In this document: piece after piece, positions 38,391 to 50,534 of the stretch
How the letters are laid out: the number at the start of each line of letters is the position of its first letter
Position numbering within the stretch: the stretch's first letter is position 1
Assembly: GCA_023101885.1 (NCBI GenBank)
Contig: JALPQD010000241.1
Coordinates: 2,005,001 to 2,069,000 of the forward strand
Source of the DNA: Typhlomys cinereus
Lineage: Eukaryota; Chordata; Mammalia; Rodentia; Platacanthomyidae
Length of the DNA stretch: 64,000 nt
Direction of reading: 5' to 3'
Program-made: the position numbers and the translations under genes
The notes under the pieces: generated by a model
Told to the model about the DNA's origin: nothing
Database searches by the model: none
What the model saw: only the letters and a program-made list of their open reading frames with translations

Positions 38391-39179
38391 TGTTACTGAA
38401 AAGGGCTTGTAGGTTTGGGAAATATCTTGAAAGTAAAATGCGTACTTAGTACTAGGCACTACATTTGAAACACAGAGACCCTTCCCCAACACTTGGGGGG
38501 GCGGGTGAGAACCACATGAGAATAAATGTCCTAGAAAAAAATTATTACATTTGCAAATACAATTTTTAATCAACAAGGCAAGGTGGCAAGACCAGGAGAA
38601 AAATGACAGAAAGAAATCTCATAAAATATCAAGTATTGTCTGATTTGTGAATTTCGGTTGCTCACAAATATCCTGACCACCTTATCAAAAACAAAAGGCT
38701 AAAAGCTCTTACTGACCAGGAAATATGTGGCTTTCTCAGGGCTTGTTAATTCCAGCCTTGCTGTGTGATACCTTCTTACAGTCGCTTTCTCTTCAGCCCC
38801 CAGCCTTTCTAGTCTCTTATTTACTCCGAGTCAACGTGGCATTTATAAGGCCCTGTTCTTACTCAGAGGCCAACACCTTGATTCCTGTCCTATGTCATCC
38901 TGGTCTCACTCTATGTCTCATTCAAGTCTTTAGTGGTAGCGGTACAGCTGCTTTTAGTTTGTCCTATTCTGCAGACAAAAACAACGCACTATTAAGCAAA
39001 GCCTTGCCACATTCCATTCAGTGAGCTCCGTCGAATTTTTCCTAACTATTCTCATGATAACCCTTATGAGATTATCACCTTTCACTGTGTGTGTACACAT
39101 GAGGGTACACGTGTACATATACACACGTGAGAGCATATGGAAGCCTGATGTCGATTATCAAGTACCATTTTCAATTGTT

Positions 39180-39810
39180 CTTCCCTTTTATTATTAAAGA
39201 AGGATCTCTCAACTGAACATAGAGTTCGCCAATCTGCCAGGCTAGCCTATGCAGCTTGCCCTGGGACGTCCTCAATGTCATTGTTTGAATGTGACTTGTT
39301 CTCCACAGGTTTATGTGTTTGAACACTTGAGTCCCAGGTGGCGATACTATTTGGGAAAGTGATAGACTATTTTGGAGGTGGAGCCTTGTTGGAGAAAGTA
39401 CATCACTGGGGGCAGGCCTAGGGGTTTAATAACCAACTTCTCCCCTCCCTACTGCCTGTTCTTTTCCCTTTCTGCTTTATGGCAACTTGCAGTATGAACT
39501 AATCTCCTGCTTCTGTCCCCATGCTTTCCTCTCTCTATGTTCCCCACCGTGATGAACTGACTCTATTTCCTCTGAAACAATAAGCCAAATAGTAAATTCT
39601 TTCTACCTTAAGTTGTTGGGTCAGCATATTTTATTACAGCAACAGAGGAGTAACTGGAATACCCGTTTTTGAATCCTAAATGCTGGGATCACAAGCAGTC
39701 ACATTACCTGCCTTGCGTTTATATGGGTTGGAGGGATTGGAACTGTGATTTTCATGCTTGCAGGGCAAATGCCTTACCCATGAAGCTATCTCCCCAGTCT
39801 CTCAAGATCT
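39180..39810 (-). mobile_element. B4/RSINE1-like SINE, reverse, split by another element
   Basis: The left part, GATCTCTCAACTGAACATAG, AGTTCGCCAATCTGCCAGGC and TAGCCTATGCAGCTTGCCC, ends near 39270. The right part resumes at about 39668 with AATGCTGGGATCACAAGC and runs to GAAGCTATCTCCCCAGTCT. Together they give one RSINE1/B4-type unit, so the 390-bp module between them was inserted later. Confidence 0.75.
39272..39665 (+). mobile_element. Leader/LTR-like module nested in a SINE
   Basis: It begins TTGTTTGAATGTGACTTGTT and contains GGAGGTGGAGCCTTGTTGGA and CCACCGTGATGAACTGACTC. It ends with AATAAGCCAAATAGTAAATT and TTTTATTACAGCAACAGAGG. Such units in rodent genomes are L1 5'-region-like or MaLR-like; I cannot decide which from sequence alone. 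Confidence 0.6.
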
Positions 39811-40599
39811 TTAGTTTGTAAATAAAAACTGATTCATAGAATTAGCAAACTATCCATAGCCAGAATGAGAATTTGAAAATTATTTTAAGCCTAAAACCTA
39901 TCCCTTTCTATTATGCCTCTTTTGGCTTTAGGAGGAAATTAGAAAAAAAAAAAGTCACATGAGCCAGTTACTTTGGTATTTTATTATTAATTCTTTCAAA
40001 TACATGCAAGTTGAAAGAATTTTACAATAACCAGATATTCAATAACTTAAGTTCTGCAATTACTGTTTTCCTATATTTTATTTATCATCTCTCCTTCCAT
40101 CAGTCCAACTTACTTTTTATACATATTTATACACTAGTAAAGGTAACATTTCCAAGTAAGCTGAAGATATCAGTCTAATTTCATCTCTAACATTTCAATT
40201 TGTGTATCGTTGACTAGAACTCAACACGGTTATAAGTTTAGGTGATTAATATCCAGTGAAACACAAATGGTACAGTGTCTTAATCGATAAATTGTGACAA
40301 ATGTGTATATCTGACAAATGCAAGCTACAAGAGAAACAAAGGACAAAATCAAAATCCAAGAAACCTTTTTTATGCTCTTTCTCAGTTATCATCCCCTCAT
40401 TACTTGAGCCAACTACTCTTCTCAATTTTTCACTATAATTGGTTTCGCCTATTAGAAAAGTCAGTGTCTGCAGTTGAGACCAACTGTGGCAAAAAATACA
40501 ATGTGGGATTAGAGGAAGTCTTGCCTAAACTGAAAGTTAGAATTAAATTCAACAACAAGTATAATAAAAGCAAAAGAAACAATCTGTGTAAAGAAATAG

Positions 40600-40860
40600 T
40601 TCAGTGACTAAAGCACTTATATAATGTAGGCAAAAGGACCAAGAGTCAGGTCCCAGTAAAATGCCAGATGAATGTAGCAGCTTGCTGCAATTCCAGGCTC
40701 AAGAGAATCACTAGAGTTAGCTGGCTAGACCTTGTCTCAAAAACAGTAAGGTGGAGAGTGATCGACCGAGGATGATTCCAACATATGCCTCAGTCTTCCA
40801 CATGCAAGCATAAGCATACACAAGAAAATGGGGAAAAAGTCAAATGAAAAATAATAAACC
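40600..40860 (+). mobile_element. B3-like SINE
   Basis: GTGACTAAAGCACTTATA, AGAGTCAGGTCCCAGTAAAA, TAGACCTTGTCTCAAAAACA, GAGGATGATTCCAACATATG and CCACATGCAAGCATAAGCAT follow the B3 order. Confidence 0.6.
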
Positions 40861-41310
40861 ATCATACTTTGCTTCAAAGAGCTTTCCTTTTAGAATTGTC
40901 CTGTTTCATCCTTTCAAAGACTCAGCACTGTTTTGTGCCTTGAAGATGTTATTATTATACATGAAACACTTGGGGTGGCTAACCTGAATACCAACACACT
41001 GGCTACCCTTTTCTCTATTTTATAAGGAAATTGAGTAACATATTTAGTGTTTTCCACTAAACAGTGTAATGAAACCAGAATATAAACAAGCTGATTCCAA
41101 TGTTCATTCTTTTGTTTCGTTGTTGTTTTTTTTTCTTTCTTAAAATAGCAACACTAAACCAAGGCTTTTTACCTTAAGGTTCATAGCTCAAGTTCAAGGA
41201 GACTGTGAAATTTACTACATGCAAATGTTTGTGGGTAAGTAAGTAGGCTTAGTTTTTTTTTCCCCAAGGAGAAATTGTACTGTTTTCAAAGCAGTCACTG
41301 ACTGGGGAAA

Positions 41311-41352
41311 ACACACACACACACACACTCACACACACACACACACACACAC
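41311..41352. repeat. (CA)n microsatellite
   Basis: About 20 CA units with one CTCA interruption at 41329. Confidence 0.95.
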
Positions 41353-41426
41353 TAAAAAGTACTCAATAATTAAAGATTTGTAAGATTACTCATAAATCCT
41401 TTGTATAAGTATTAGAAGTATAGATG

Positions 41427-41825
41427 CTTATGATAGTTAATCCTGGGTGCCAACTTGACACACCTGGCATTAACTAAGATCATCTGAGACCACCTGAAGA
41501 GATTATCTGCACAAAACAAAGACCAGTCCAGATCCTATTGGAATCTCCCTAGATCTCATTGGAACCTCCCAGCAGTAGACCAGATAAAGGCAATCACAGA
41601 ACAGAAGACTGGGAGAGAAGAGAAACTCTCCAGGAATCCTCCAGCCTTCAGTCATCATCCACCTAGCCTACTGGATTTCTGCCGTGACTTAGCCTGTTAC
41701 AGCTTCAGCCACCAGCCATGAAAGTCTGTTTCTTCCCTCTGGAACTATAAGTTGAATAAATCTCCCTTTCTCCCTTAAGTTGTCTGACTTTGAATGCTCT
41801 CTCAGAGCAACAGTTAAGAGTAACC
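41427..41825 (+). mobile_element. Leader-like module ('GCCAACTTGACACACC' type)
   Basis: It starts TAGTTAATCCTGGGTGCCAA and CTTGACACACCTGGCATTAA and ends with GAACTATAAGTTGAATAAAT and CTCAGAGCAACAGTTAAGAG. The start motif and the AATAAA-to-AGCAACA ending repeat in several modules of this window. Confidence 0.6.
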
Positions 41826-42397
41826 GTTATTAACTCTGAACCCCTGAATACATCCCTGCTTTAAAGAGCAAGTAACCCCATATAACAGTATCTTCTTTAC
41901 CTGTGCTGTTATCCCAGGCACCAAGGGTGCTTTACATCTCTTTCCTTTAAATACCTTTTTATTGACGGACATGAAAATGGCTGATGTGAACAGACTGTAC
42001 AATTACTTTCATCCTTCAACAGAAATCATGAGCATTATGCTGATGTTCATCTGCCCTGACATAACCAGTTTCTAGACTTTAAACCACAACTAAAAAAACA
42101 ATCTAAACTGCAGGTGGTGACTGACAGCACCTGAAATCATATTCCCTGATTCTGTTGACTTACAGACATCTATCAAATCAATATACATTTCTTCTTGTAA
42201 AGAATACATCCAATATGCTTAATTACTTTTGTTAGTTAATTGCTACCTTAATTTTATATACAATAAAATTCACTTTGGGGAAGTGTGCAATCCTGTTAAA
42301 TTTTAACACATACACAGATTCTTGCATCTGTGTCAAAAACAAGATATAAAAGTAACTCCAATATCCCAAAGAATAATTCCCTCATGATATGTGTCAT

Positions 42398-42797
42398 ATT
42401 AGGCAAGGTGTCAACTTGACAATTGATGATTTGAGCTCTGGCTAAGCACATCTGTACAGAATTAGTAGTTCTGCAGTGAACCTGAAGGAGATTGTCTAGT
42501 TGATAGGGCAGACCCAGTCCATGGTGGATGGGACTAGGCCTTGAACAGGTGAATAAAATACTGAGAGCTGGTTGAGGAAGTCGGTATCCTTGTGTATACT
42601 TGGCCAGACATGCTGGTCTGGCAAGTAAGGATCGTCCCTCTCTCAACCATGATGCTGTGGCCAGTTCCCTGGTGTTGGTGCGGGTTCTCCTGTCAAGCTG
42701 GACTAAGAACTGTAACCAGTAATCATAAGAGAAAATAAACTTCTTGTTCTCTAAAGCCTTTTGATGGTGATTTATCACCAACCATGCAGGCTGACTG
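42398..42797 (+). mobile_element. Leader-like module ('GTCAACTTGAC' type), copy related to 60885
   Basis: It starts AGGCAAGGTGTCAACTTGAC and has GATTGTCTAGTTGATAGGGC, GACATGCTGGTCTGGCAAGT, CTGGACTAAGAACTGTAACC and GGTGATTTATCACCAACCAT. The same blocks occur in order in the 60885-61315 copy. The antisense strand keeps a 161-codon open frame, which I treat as chance. Confidence 0.7.
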
Positions 42798-43329
42798 CAA
42801 CAATATGATTCTGAAGTCAGACCTCAACCACCAACCCTTACTAGCAACTATGGACACTACTCATCTATTTTCTGTAATGCCACCTTTTTTAGGCCATCAT
42901 CATATTAATCAAACCAAATACTATATATCATTTGGGAATTGACTTTCATGTAACAGAGTGTTACAAGTACAACCAAGTTGTTGGTCATATTCACACTTGG
43001 CTTTTTTTGAATCAAAATTTCATTGTATGTTTGGATCACCTTTTGTTAATATATTCACTCAGAGAGGGGGTGTGCAGGTTATTTACATTTTTGGTAATAT
43101 ATATTTAACGTTGTACACACATTTGAATATTTGGTGAATATAGGCTTTCATTTCCCTATGATAAAATATTTCAATATAAGAAACCAGTGAACATTTAAAA
43201 GTGGTGTAGCATTGTGCATTCCCAAAAGCAATGTGTGAGAACTGCTTGGTATCCTTGTAAGAACTTGTATTTTTACTCTTAGCTGTTTGTGTCAATCTGT
43301 ATCACTGTTATATCTGATATTTAAAAGAA

Positions 43330-43545
43330 AGGTTTCCTTTTTTGACACATGGTCTCCTGCTTCCCACACTGGCCTTGAACTTGCTATGTAGCTAAGGATG
43401 ACCTTGAGCTCATGATCTCCACAGTGCTGGGATTACAGGTGTGTACCACCAAGACGAGTTTAAAGAAGGGCCTAGGATCAAAATCTAGGGCTTCATTCAT
43501 GTTAGATATGCATACTACCAACTGAGCCACCTTCTCCACCTGCAG
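43330..43545 (-). mobile_element. B4-like composite SINE (B1 plus ID-like part), reverse
   Basis: CTGGCCTTGAACTTGCTATG, TGACCTTGAGCTCATGATCT and GTGCTGGGATTACAGGTGTG are a reverse B1. The following GGCTTCATTCATGTTAGATA and CTACCAACTGAGCCACC are the reverse of a tRNA-like ID part. The order fits B4. Confidence 0.75.
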
Positions 43546-43554
43546 AAATGATTT

Positions 43555-43930
43555 CTTTCACTCATGGTTTAAAAGGCTTCAGTCCACTTTTGGTTCCACT
43601 GTTTCTGGGCCTACTAATGTAAGGCAGTAGTAAATCATGGCAAAGAGCATTGTGGAACAAAACTGCTCATCTCACGGTGAGGAGGAGACAGAAAGGCAGA
43701 AGATGCAGTAACATGATCTCTTTGCTGAAGAAACAGGCCCAGTGACTATGTTCCTTCATTTAGGTCCACATCCTAATAGTCAATTCAGTATGAACCAATC
43801 AGTGGATGAACCCAAAACCTCTGACTAGCACTACCATCTAGGAAGCAAGAATCTAACACATGATCCTTTGGGGACATTCTATATCCAATTCATAATGCTG
43901 CTGTGACAAGTGATTCATATTTTGGCTTTA
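43555..43930 (-). mobile_element. MaLR-type LTR, reverse
   Basis: GGCTTCAGTCCACTTTTGGT, GAAAGGCAGAAGATGCAGTA, TTAGGTCCACATCCTAATAG and GATCCTTTGGGGACATTCTA follow the order of the reverse strand of an ERVL-MaLR LTR. No internal retroviral region is seen. Terminal repeats of the target site were not found. Confidence 0.5.
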
Positions 43931-45548
43931 ATTTGTATTCCATAAAAATATTCAAATTTGTTTTAGCCTTTGTTAGCATCTCTTAAGAAATTTTATATTA
44001 TCAGAAAGTTTATGAGTACTGAAAACATATTATAAATTATAGCTGGCCAGTTTGCTCCTATTTAAGACAAACAAGTTGACAGAAATGATATACTCAAAGT
44101 TTCTGGCCTTTGCTTTTCTTTAACAGTTGTTTTTAATCACTGCAACAGGAACAAACCTGGGTACTTTTTAAGTAAGACAAAACAAAACATAAAAAAAACC
44201 CCTAAGTTCCACAATAATTCATGTAGTTCAATCATAATACTGGTTTGTAAAGGCAATCAGAAATAATACAGAAACGTAAGGAGCTATTAGAACAACTGAC
44301 CATACCAACAGGTTTCACAAGAGGTATTCAAAATATAATGTCATATATTTGGATCTCAAAATCTTTGCAGTGTAGAGTTAAATACCACATTAATAAGAAA
44401 ATGGGCACATACTTTCTCCTTGACTAGACACTCCTGATTTTTTCGTATTTTATTTGGGCAAGCCAATCTTGAAAGTTGTCGGTTAGGATGTTCCTGATGG
44501 CATGGGGCATGCTATTTTGCTGGGCGGTCACAAACTCACCTTTAAATCCAATTTAAAAGAATGAGTGCTAACTTTAACTTCTTTTAAGATAATCCTATGA
44601 AATGAATAACAACTGATGGGTATAGAAATGAGAACTGTGCATGCTCTGGCTCGGTGCCCTCTGGGCACCTCTCCTCAGAGGCTAACTCTTTATCTCACCT
44701 ATTCAGAGGGAGATGTGTGCTCTGCCTGCCCTATGCGACACTATAACCAAAGTTCCATAGGGCAGTTGTGACTATATGGTCTTCTAGAGATAAAGTAGAA
44801 AGTATAAGCATATCCATCCGTCAAGAATTTAAGACCAAACTTCCAGTGTAGTTTTCACCGTAATTAAACATTCTGAGAACTACCTGTGTGGTTTCTAAAT
44901 TTCAACTAGATTTGCATTCAGGATTCAACTGGATGTTATTTATGTGTTTATAGCTACAGAAATAATCATGTGGAAAAAACCCTTGTCTGATTAAAAAGAC
45001 ATATATCATATATGTAAGTATTTACTACATCAGAGTTACTGGGGATTTTTTTTATTTTTGCTTTGTTTTATTTTTACTTTTAAGTTCAGTCATTTAAAGA
45101 TTATTTACACAGTGGATCGAAAGACAGAAGTCTTTTGCGCTAGTCACTCAAATAACTGCTACTTCTCAAACCCCACTCTCCTAATGTGTCCATCCCCTCC
45201 ACTGTTTTCCTCCAACTTCACAGAATTTCTAGAGAACTTCAGAACGCACCAATAAAAAAAGCTTTCTCTGTGATAATTAAACATCAACAGGTTACTGTGC
45301 TGCTCTCAGGAAGGGTGGGTCACCTTCAGTGCTTCAAAGAGCATGTCTCAAATCCAGATGCACAGCAATGCGCCATACATATGGGTGTTTTGTTTTTTCA
45401 GTTATTTCACTGGGAGAACTGAATTAACTGTTCAAAGAACACTCTGCTCTAGTAATTCTAAGCTTTGGAAGATTTGAGTATAATGAACACAGTAAAGCAA
45501 CCACACATGCCCAAATGCAGTTTGTTTGTGGGCCATGCAAATTCTCAC

Positions 45549-45845
45549 CTTTTAAAGTGTCATCTGTCCCCAGCACATTCCACTCTGCTGGAAGCTTCAA
45601 GTGTCTGAATGCCAGGGCAACCTTCTCATCAAGAGAATTCACATCCCCAGAAGGGGGTCCTGACCGATCCAGAAAACGTGTGAAGTTCAGAGCCTGCTGG
45701 TTTCCAGCACTGGTTGCCAGGAATTGTGCTGCATCGTACACTTCATCCTGGATGAAATGGAAGTCTTCTTCTGCTACCACAAACACAGGAAGGCCCTCTT
45801 TGGAAGCACAGAGCAGCACCTTCACAGTCTCACAGCAGTTATGAC
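45549..45845 (-). CDS. AKAP13: AKAP13 coding exon, symmetric 99-codon exon
   Basis: The acceptor is TTTCTTTAG|GTCAT and the donor is AAAAG|GTGAGAAT. The 297-base exon enters and leaves in phase 1. It encodes HNCCETVKVLLCASKEG, the acidic segment VVAEEDFHFIQDE, AAQFLATSAGNQQALNF and EWNVLGTDDTLK. These stretches are nearly identical to the AKAP13 N-terminal region, so constraint is strong. Because both ends have the same phase, skipping this exon would remove 99 residues and keep the frame. The open frame runs past both splice sites for a few codons, but those tails are intron. The function of this domain is not visible in the sequence. Confidence 0.95.
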
Positions 45846-46327
45846 CTAAAGAAAGCATAGATGGCAAAGAAAATTGAACCTAATGATGACAAAAGGACCC
45901 TAGCGTGTCCTTTCAGCTCATTAACATGACATGCAACATTTCCCTCCTAAAAGAAATCTTACCTTCCTCTGAGTGCTGATAAATTTTCCCCAAAACTTAA
46001 AATTCCATTTTCAGTTTTTTAGATTATAATTTACAAATATGAAACAGCAAACAATCTGTGTATCCTAATTTTCACACTGCCTAGAATACAGTATTTGACA
46101 TAAAACAAATTGTGGGTATCAACAAGTGCTGTCACATTTCAACAAATTACATGAGCCTATAAAATCCAGCATACAATGGAAGTCTAAATCCAGAGTACAA
46201 TTAGACCTCAAACTTCAACAACCAATACTCACAGAGGGATAGAGAAGGACTAGCACAGAATACCTGACATCATATTAATATCACATAGAACAATAAATCA
46301 AATAATCAAGTTCTCTGAAAGTATAAA

Positions 46328-46475
46328 TTAGAGCTGGCAAGATAGCTCAGTGGGTAAGGTGCCTACTCACAAACTTGGAGAACCGAGTTCAATCCCCGGG
46401 GCCCATATAAGGGGAGAACTGATTTCTTAAAGTTGTTCTCTGACTTCCACATGCATGTGTACATGTCTGCTCTCA
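46328..46475 (+). mobile_element. B2-like SINE
   Basis: GAGCTGGCAAGATAGCTCAG, TGGGTAAGGTGCCTACTCAC, GAACCGAGTTCAATCCCCGG and TTGTTCTCTGACTTCCACAT give clear A-box and B-box regions and the B2 3' motif. Confidence 0.85.
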
Positions 46476-46689
46476 TTATTCTATTCTCTACTCTTCCTTT
46501 GCCAACCCTCCTCTCAAAAGTGTAAACCCACTTGACCTTACTTATATTATTAGCAACTGTGGAATACACAATTTTTCCTGTCCCAGCCACTAAGGCAGTG
46601 AGGACTTCAACAAAATCATTTGATTAAAATAAGGATGAAGCAATGTTGTGGCCAGAAGCCCAAATCAGAAAGGCTAAACAAACCCCAAA

Positions 46690-46815
46690 TTGTGCTGCCC
46701 ACTGTACAGAACCCGGCACGCATACCTACAATCCCAGCACTGAAGGAGAGGTAGGAAGACCAGGAACTCAAGACCAGCTAGAAGTATAATAAGACCCTGA
46801 CTCAAAAAAAAAGGA
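46690..46815 (+). mobile_element. B1-like SINE
   Basis: GCACGCATACCTACAATCCC, AGCACTGAAGGAGAGGTAGG, CAAGACCAGCTAGAAGTATA and GACCCTGACTCAAAAAA match B1. Confidence 0.8.
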
Positions 46816-47014
46816 AGGAGCAGAGGAAGAAAAAGAGAAAAGGTGATCACCATCAAGCACACTTACTTCTTCTCAACATCCTCAAGCTCTGTGCCCTTGA
46901 GACAGAGGAAATTACTTGCTGCTGTTTAATTCAGGCTTTATAATGTATTTAACCAAAATACCTACAAGAGGTATTTGGCAAGCCATTTTCTTGATATGAT
47001 AATTTTATGAGATA

Positions 47015-47100
47015 CACATTGTCTTCATTTTATAGATAAGAAAACTAAGACTACTTGAGGTAGAGTGAGATGCTCAAGGTCACACAGACACAGAATATAT
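47015..47100 (-). mobile_element. MIR fragment, reverse
   Basis: TTTATAGATAAGAAAACTAA and GATGCTCAAGGTCACACAGA are the hallmark reverse MIR 3' part. Confidence 0.75.
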
Positions 47101-48011
47101 TATTCACAACCCTAAGTTGATGCTCAAAATGTAACCAACTATATTCAGAAACCAACAACTAAAAATGATAGTTACTTATATGTTATTAGTTATTTAAATG
47201 TTACTGTTCAGTTAATAGTAAAACAGACTCCTAAAATTACCAAGTGTCTCACAAGCCCATACAAGCTAACAAAACTCTAGGACCAATCAATAACTGTGGC
47301 ACTGTAGAACTGAAAAAAATGGATCCAAACAAAGACAAGCAGCACAAAGGTGAGGAACGAATTAGTGGTCCTCTTAAAACCATCCAGTGCACATTTCTTT
47401 CAAAGTCCTGCAGGAGAGGTGTGTGTGCCTGAGGGAGAGTTTCCCTGAAGGATTCTTATCACTCACATAAATCATGTGCATCCATGGAAACGAAAAACTG
47501 CTACAGATAAACAAAAGTACTAAAGTATAACACAAGAATGACTTCATTTCCTATTAAGCTAAAAGTGGAACATATTCCATCCGGGATTTTTATGCTGAAG
47601 ATCAAACAAATGGGACTTTGTTTTATGAGCTGTCTAAAAAGGATCCCTAAAGTACTTGCTAGGCAGCCAAGCACAATCCCACATGGATGTTATCCTCTAA
47701 AAGAAAGGGTACATTATGGCAGTCAATGGTAGGGACTATATAATAGCTTTACTACTACTTTATGAATTTGATGTGCTTTTCTGCATTATAATGTGGGTAT
47801 GAACAGTGAAGGGAAATCTTTATTGTGCAGACCCACACTGAGTAGAGAGGATTACTAGAGAAGCACACTCATTGCTGATTTTAGTGCCCTAATGGTGTAT
47901 GTTTTGTCTCTTATGTGTAGTTAAAAGTAAACAGAGAGAGAACAAAAGAAAGCACAATTAGGTTTTGAAAAAAGGCGGCAATTCATGCTAAAAATCTGAT
48001 TTCCTATTTTT

Positions 48012-48472
48012 CTGCTTGTTGCAGCATTTGTGCATATTGCTGATAAATTCACAACCAAACATCTTAGGGGAACAATGGAGTTTTAGTTTTAGTCTTTCTT
48101 AGAATTCTCAGTTACAGTTCATAGTCCAGTTTGTCAACACTGAGAGCCAAGGGAACTGACCATATACCATATCCATAAGGATTGCTGAGAAAGGGATAAA
48201 CCTCCTTTTCTAGACTGCAGGTCTGTATGACTGTATAACTATATGAAAGTGTGCAAAAGTGCTGAACCAGCTCCCTGCATCTAAGCCATCACTCCGGGAA
48301 GGATCCCACCACAATGGGCTGGGTTTTTCCACATCAATGAGATACTCTCCTGCAGATTTGATTAGGGATTGTCTTAATTACCAGTTCTTCACACATGTGG
48401 CCAGAGTACCAGTTCTTCACACATGTGGCCAGAGCACAGTCTTCAGTTGTCAAATTGACATCTGTTAGAAGC
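48012..48472 (-). mobile_element. Leader-like module, reverse, with internal duplication
   Basis: On the minus strand it begins near GATGTCAATTTGACAACTGA and ends TTTATCAGCAATATGCACAA. The plus strand shows GTTACAGTTCATAGTCCAGT, the reverse of the ACTGTAAC block shared with the copies at 42398 and 60885. A 27-bp segment is duplicated at 48382-48436. Confidence 0.6.
48382..48436. repeat. Two-copy 27-bp tandem duplication
   Basis: ACCAGTTCTTCACACATGTG with GCCAGAG occurs twice in a row inside a leader-like module. Confidence 0.93.
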
Positions 48473-48597
48473 ACACTGCCTCTATCTTTCCCTGTCAGTA
48501 TTCCTCAGAGCCTTTCAGACATTTCCCCCATTCAAATCCAATCTCATATTTAATTTCACATGTTGCGTATTTGTTTATCTGTGCAGAGAGTAAGAAT

Positions 48598-48642
48598 TTC
48601 TCTCTCCTCTCTCCCTCTCTCTCCCTTTCCCTCTCCCTCTCA
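48598..48642. repeat. CT-rich low-complexity tract
   Basis: CTCTCCTCTCTCCCTCTCTC followed by CCTTTCCCTCTCCCTCTC, pure pyrimidine on the plus strand. Confidence 0.85.
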
Positions 48643-49559
48643 TATTCCCTGAAGGTATACCATTCCTGTCTGAACACATTCCAAGGTTCAAGCTGTTTCA
48701 AGGTGTCAAAATACGTAATTTCCTCAAAACACTACAGCCAATATAGTAGATAATGGACTTTTTCCCTATTCAAGTACTTCTACTACAATCAGTATATGTA
48801 CCAACCAACACTGACAGTATCATTTTTTAAACTATTATGTCACAGAAAAAGGTCTATGGCTGGATTACTTCAGAATAAGGAGACCATTCATTATAAAGTG
48901 TTCAATAAAACAACTGGGCAAAATAAAAGTTTACAACTTTTCTCAAATGAAATTTTTGACTTGATGAATTTTTAGATCTTTGTTGCTAAAGAGTTTCTAG
49001 CTTACAAGGAATGGCAGGTACACCATGCTACATGTGTAGGAACACTTGATAAAACCTGATCTGCAACTTTTACATTAAGCACAGAGGGACTTAGGATCAC
49101 GTGAGACACTTTTATCTTTTCACATCGACTCACCCTTACATGATGCCTTCTTTATAAGTGAAGAAGAAAACTATAGAAGTATTGAATCAAATTTGATACC
49201 TATTTACTGCCAAATAAGAACTTTTGCCATAGATTTCTAAAGTAAATTGATACTTTAAAAGATTTTTATGAAAACTTGTATACCAAAACCTTTCACAAAG
49301 TAGTATGCAGAATTCACTGTTCTGTGTTTAAATATGAAATCATTATATGCCTGATCTAAAAATTCAGTTTTCTCAATAAAAATGAACCCAATTAAGAATT
49401 CTTTCTAAACCAAGAATGATTAGACTTTTAGATGGTGTGGGGTCCCTCTGTATTTGTCTTTGTGTGTTGTGGAACGCTCTATGATGTTGCATTGCTGTTT
49501 ATGGTTTGGGAATTTTGTTTCCTACACAGTGTTGTGAAATCTACTCATAGTTTAAGTTT

Positions 49560-49690
49560 TTACCAGGCCTAGTAGCATGCATGTATCCTAGCACACAGGC
49601 AGATGATAGCTAGCCTGGACTACACAGTGAGAACCTATCTCAACCCACTTCCCAAATTAAACAAAAACAAACAAACAAAAAACCCATGAA
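49560..49690 (+). mobile_element. B1-like SINE
   Basis: GCCTAGTAGCATGCATGTAT, CCTAGCACACAGGCAGATGA, TAGCCTGGACTACACAGTGA and a tail with AAACAAACAAACAAAA match B1. Confidence 0.8.
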
Positions 49691-50034
49691 GAAATACAGT
49701 TTCCACGTTTCATAGGAAACTATATTTGTCCACTGAACGAACTAGCTCACTGTCATTTTGAATGTCATGTTTTATTGTAAATTTGGTCTGTCTCTAGCAT
49801 TAATTAATGCAAGGATAAGCTTAGTTTCAAGAAAGAGAATTTATTCAAAACTGTCTTTAAACAGATGAGAGCATGCTTATTATAAAGCATTCAAACAAAC
49901 GAAAAAGCATACAAAAGGTAGAACGTCAATGCCTCTCTTTAACTCTCCCTCAAGAGGAACTGCATTACATCTTGAGCCTTCAACGGAAGGAAAGCAGGCA
50001 ATAAAAAGCTACTTTAATAAACATTACAACTTCT

Positions 50035-50165
50035 TTGTAATCTTATTTTTAGGGAGTAGGGGATTTAGATAGGGTCTTATGCAGCCCAGGCTGGCCTCAA
50101 ATTTACTCTGTAGGCAAGGGCAATTTTGAACTTCTGATCCTCCTACATTATAATCTCTTATTAGT
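50035..50165 (-). mobile_element. B1-like SINE, reverse
   Basis: GGGTCTTATGCAGCCCAGGC and TGGCCTCAAATTTACTCTGT with TCTGATCCTCCTAC are the reverse complement of the B1 middle part. Confidence 0.75.
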
Positions 50166-50214
50166 GTAAGGTTCTTATTAATGAGTAAAAGAAAAAAAGT
50201 GAGAAAATAAGTTA

Positions 50215-50345
50215 AGTACAATAACTCACACTTGTAATCCTAGCACTGGAGATGTTAAGATAGGAGCATTGCCTCAAATCCAAGATCAGACTAGGTTACA
50301 CAGTGAGTTTGAGGCCCGCCTCGTATATAGAATGATACTTTCTCC
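50215..50345 (+). mobile_element. B1-like SINE
   Basis: CACACTTGTAATCCTAGCAC, GACTAGGTTACACAGTGAGT and TTGAGGCCCGCCTCG match a diverged B1. It lies about 50 bases after a reverse B1, so the pair forms an imperfect inverted repeat. Confidence 0.75.
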
Positions 50346-50534
50346 TTTCCCCCAAATTGAGAAAATAGAAAACTAGGATAATGCTTATAATCAAAGTATT
50401 TGAAGCATATGTTTTGTTTTGTAAAACAACCTAGAAATGTCTCTCATTTCCAATCTATGTTTATTGATATTTAAAATAAATATTTGAAAATATTAATTTG
50501 ATAAAAGATTAAAGATTAACAAACAGCTGTAGCT

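Larger units (their letters stand above)
36919..45548 (-). other. AKAP13: AKAP13 intron, about 8.6 kb
   Basis: Contents in order are a CA/UG repeat next to the downstream exon, a MIR at 37640, an 85-bp duplication at 38217, an interrupted B4/RSINE1 with a nested module at 39180-39810, a B3-like SINE at 40600, (CA)n at 41311, two leader-like modules at 41427 and 42398, a B4-like SINE at 43330 and a MaLR-type LTR at 43555. The region 44000-45548 shows no classifiable repeat. Confidence 0.7.

Noticed and set aside
42296..42781. A 161-codon minus-strand frame
   Set aside because: It is the antisense of a leader-like repeat module. The homologous copy at 60885 does not keep the frame.
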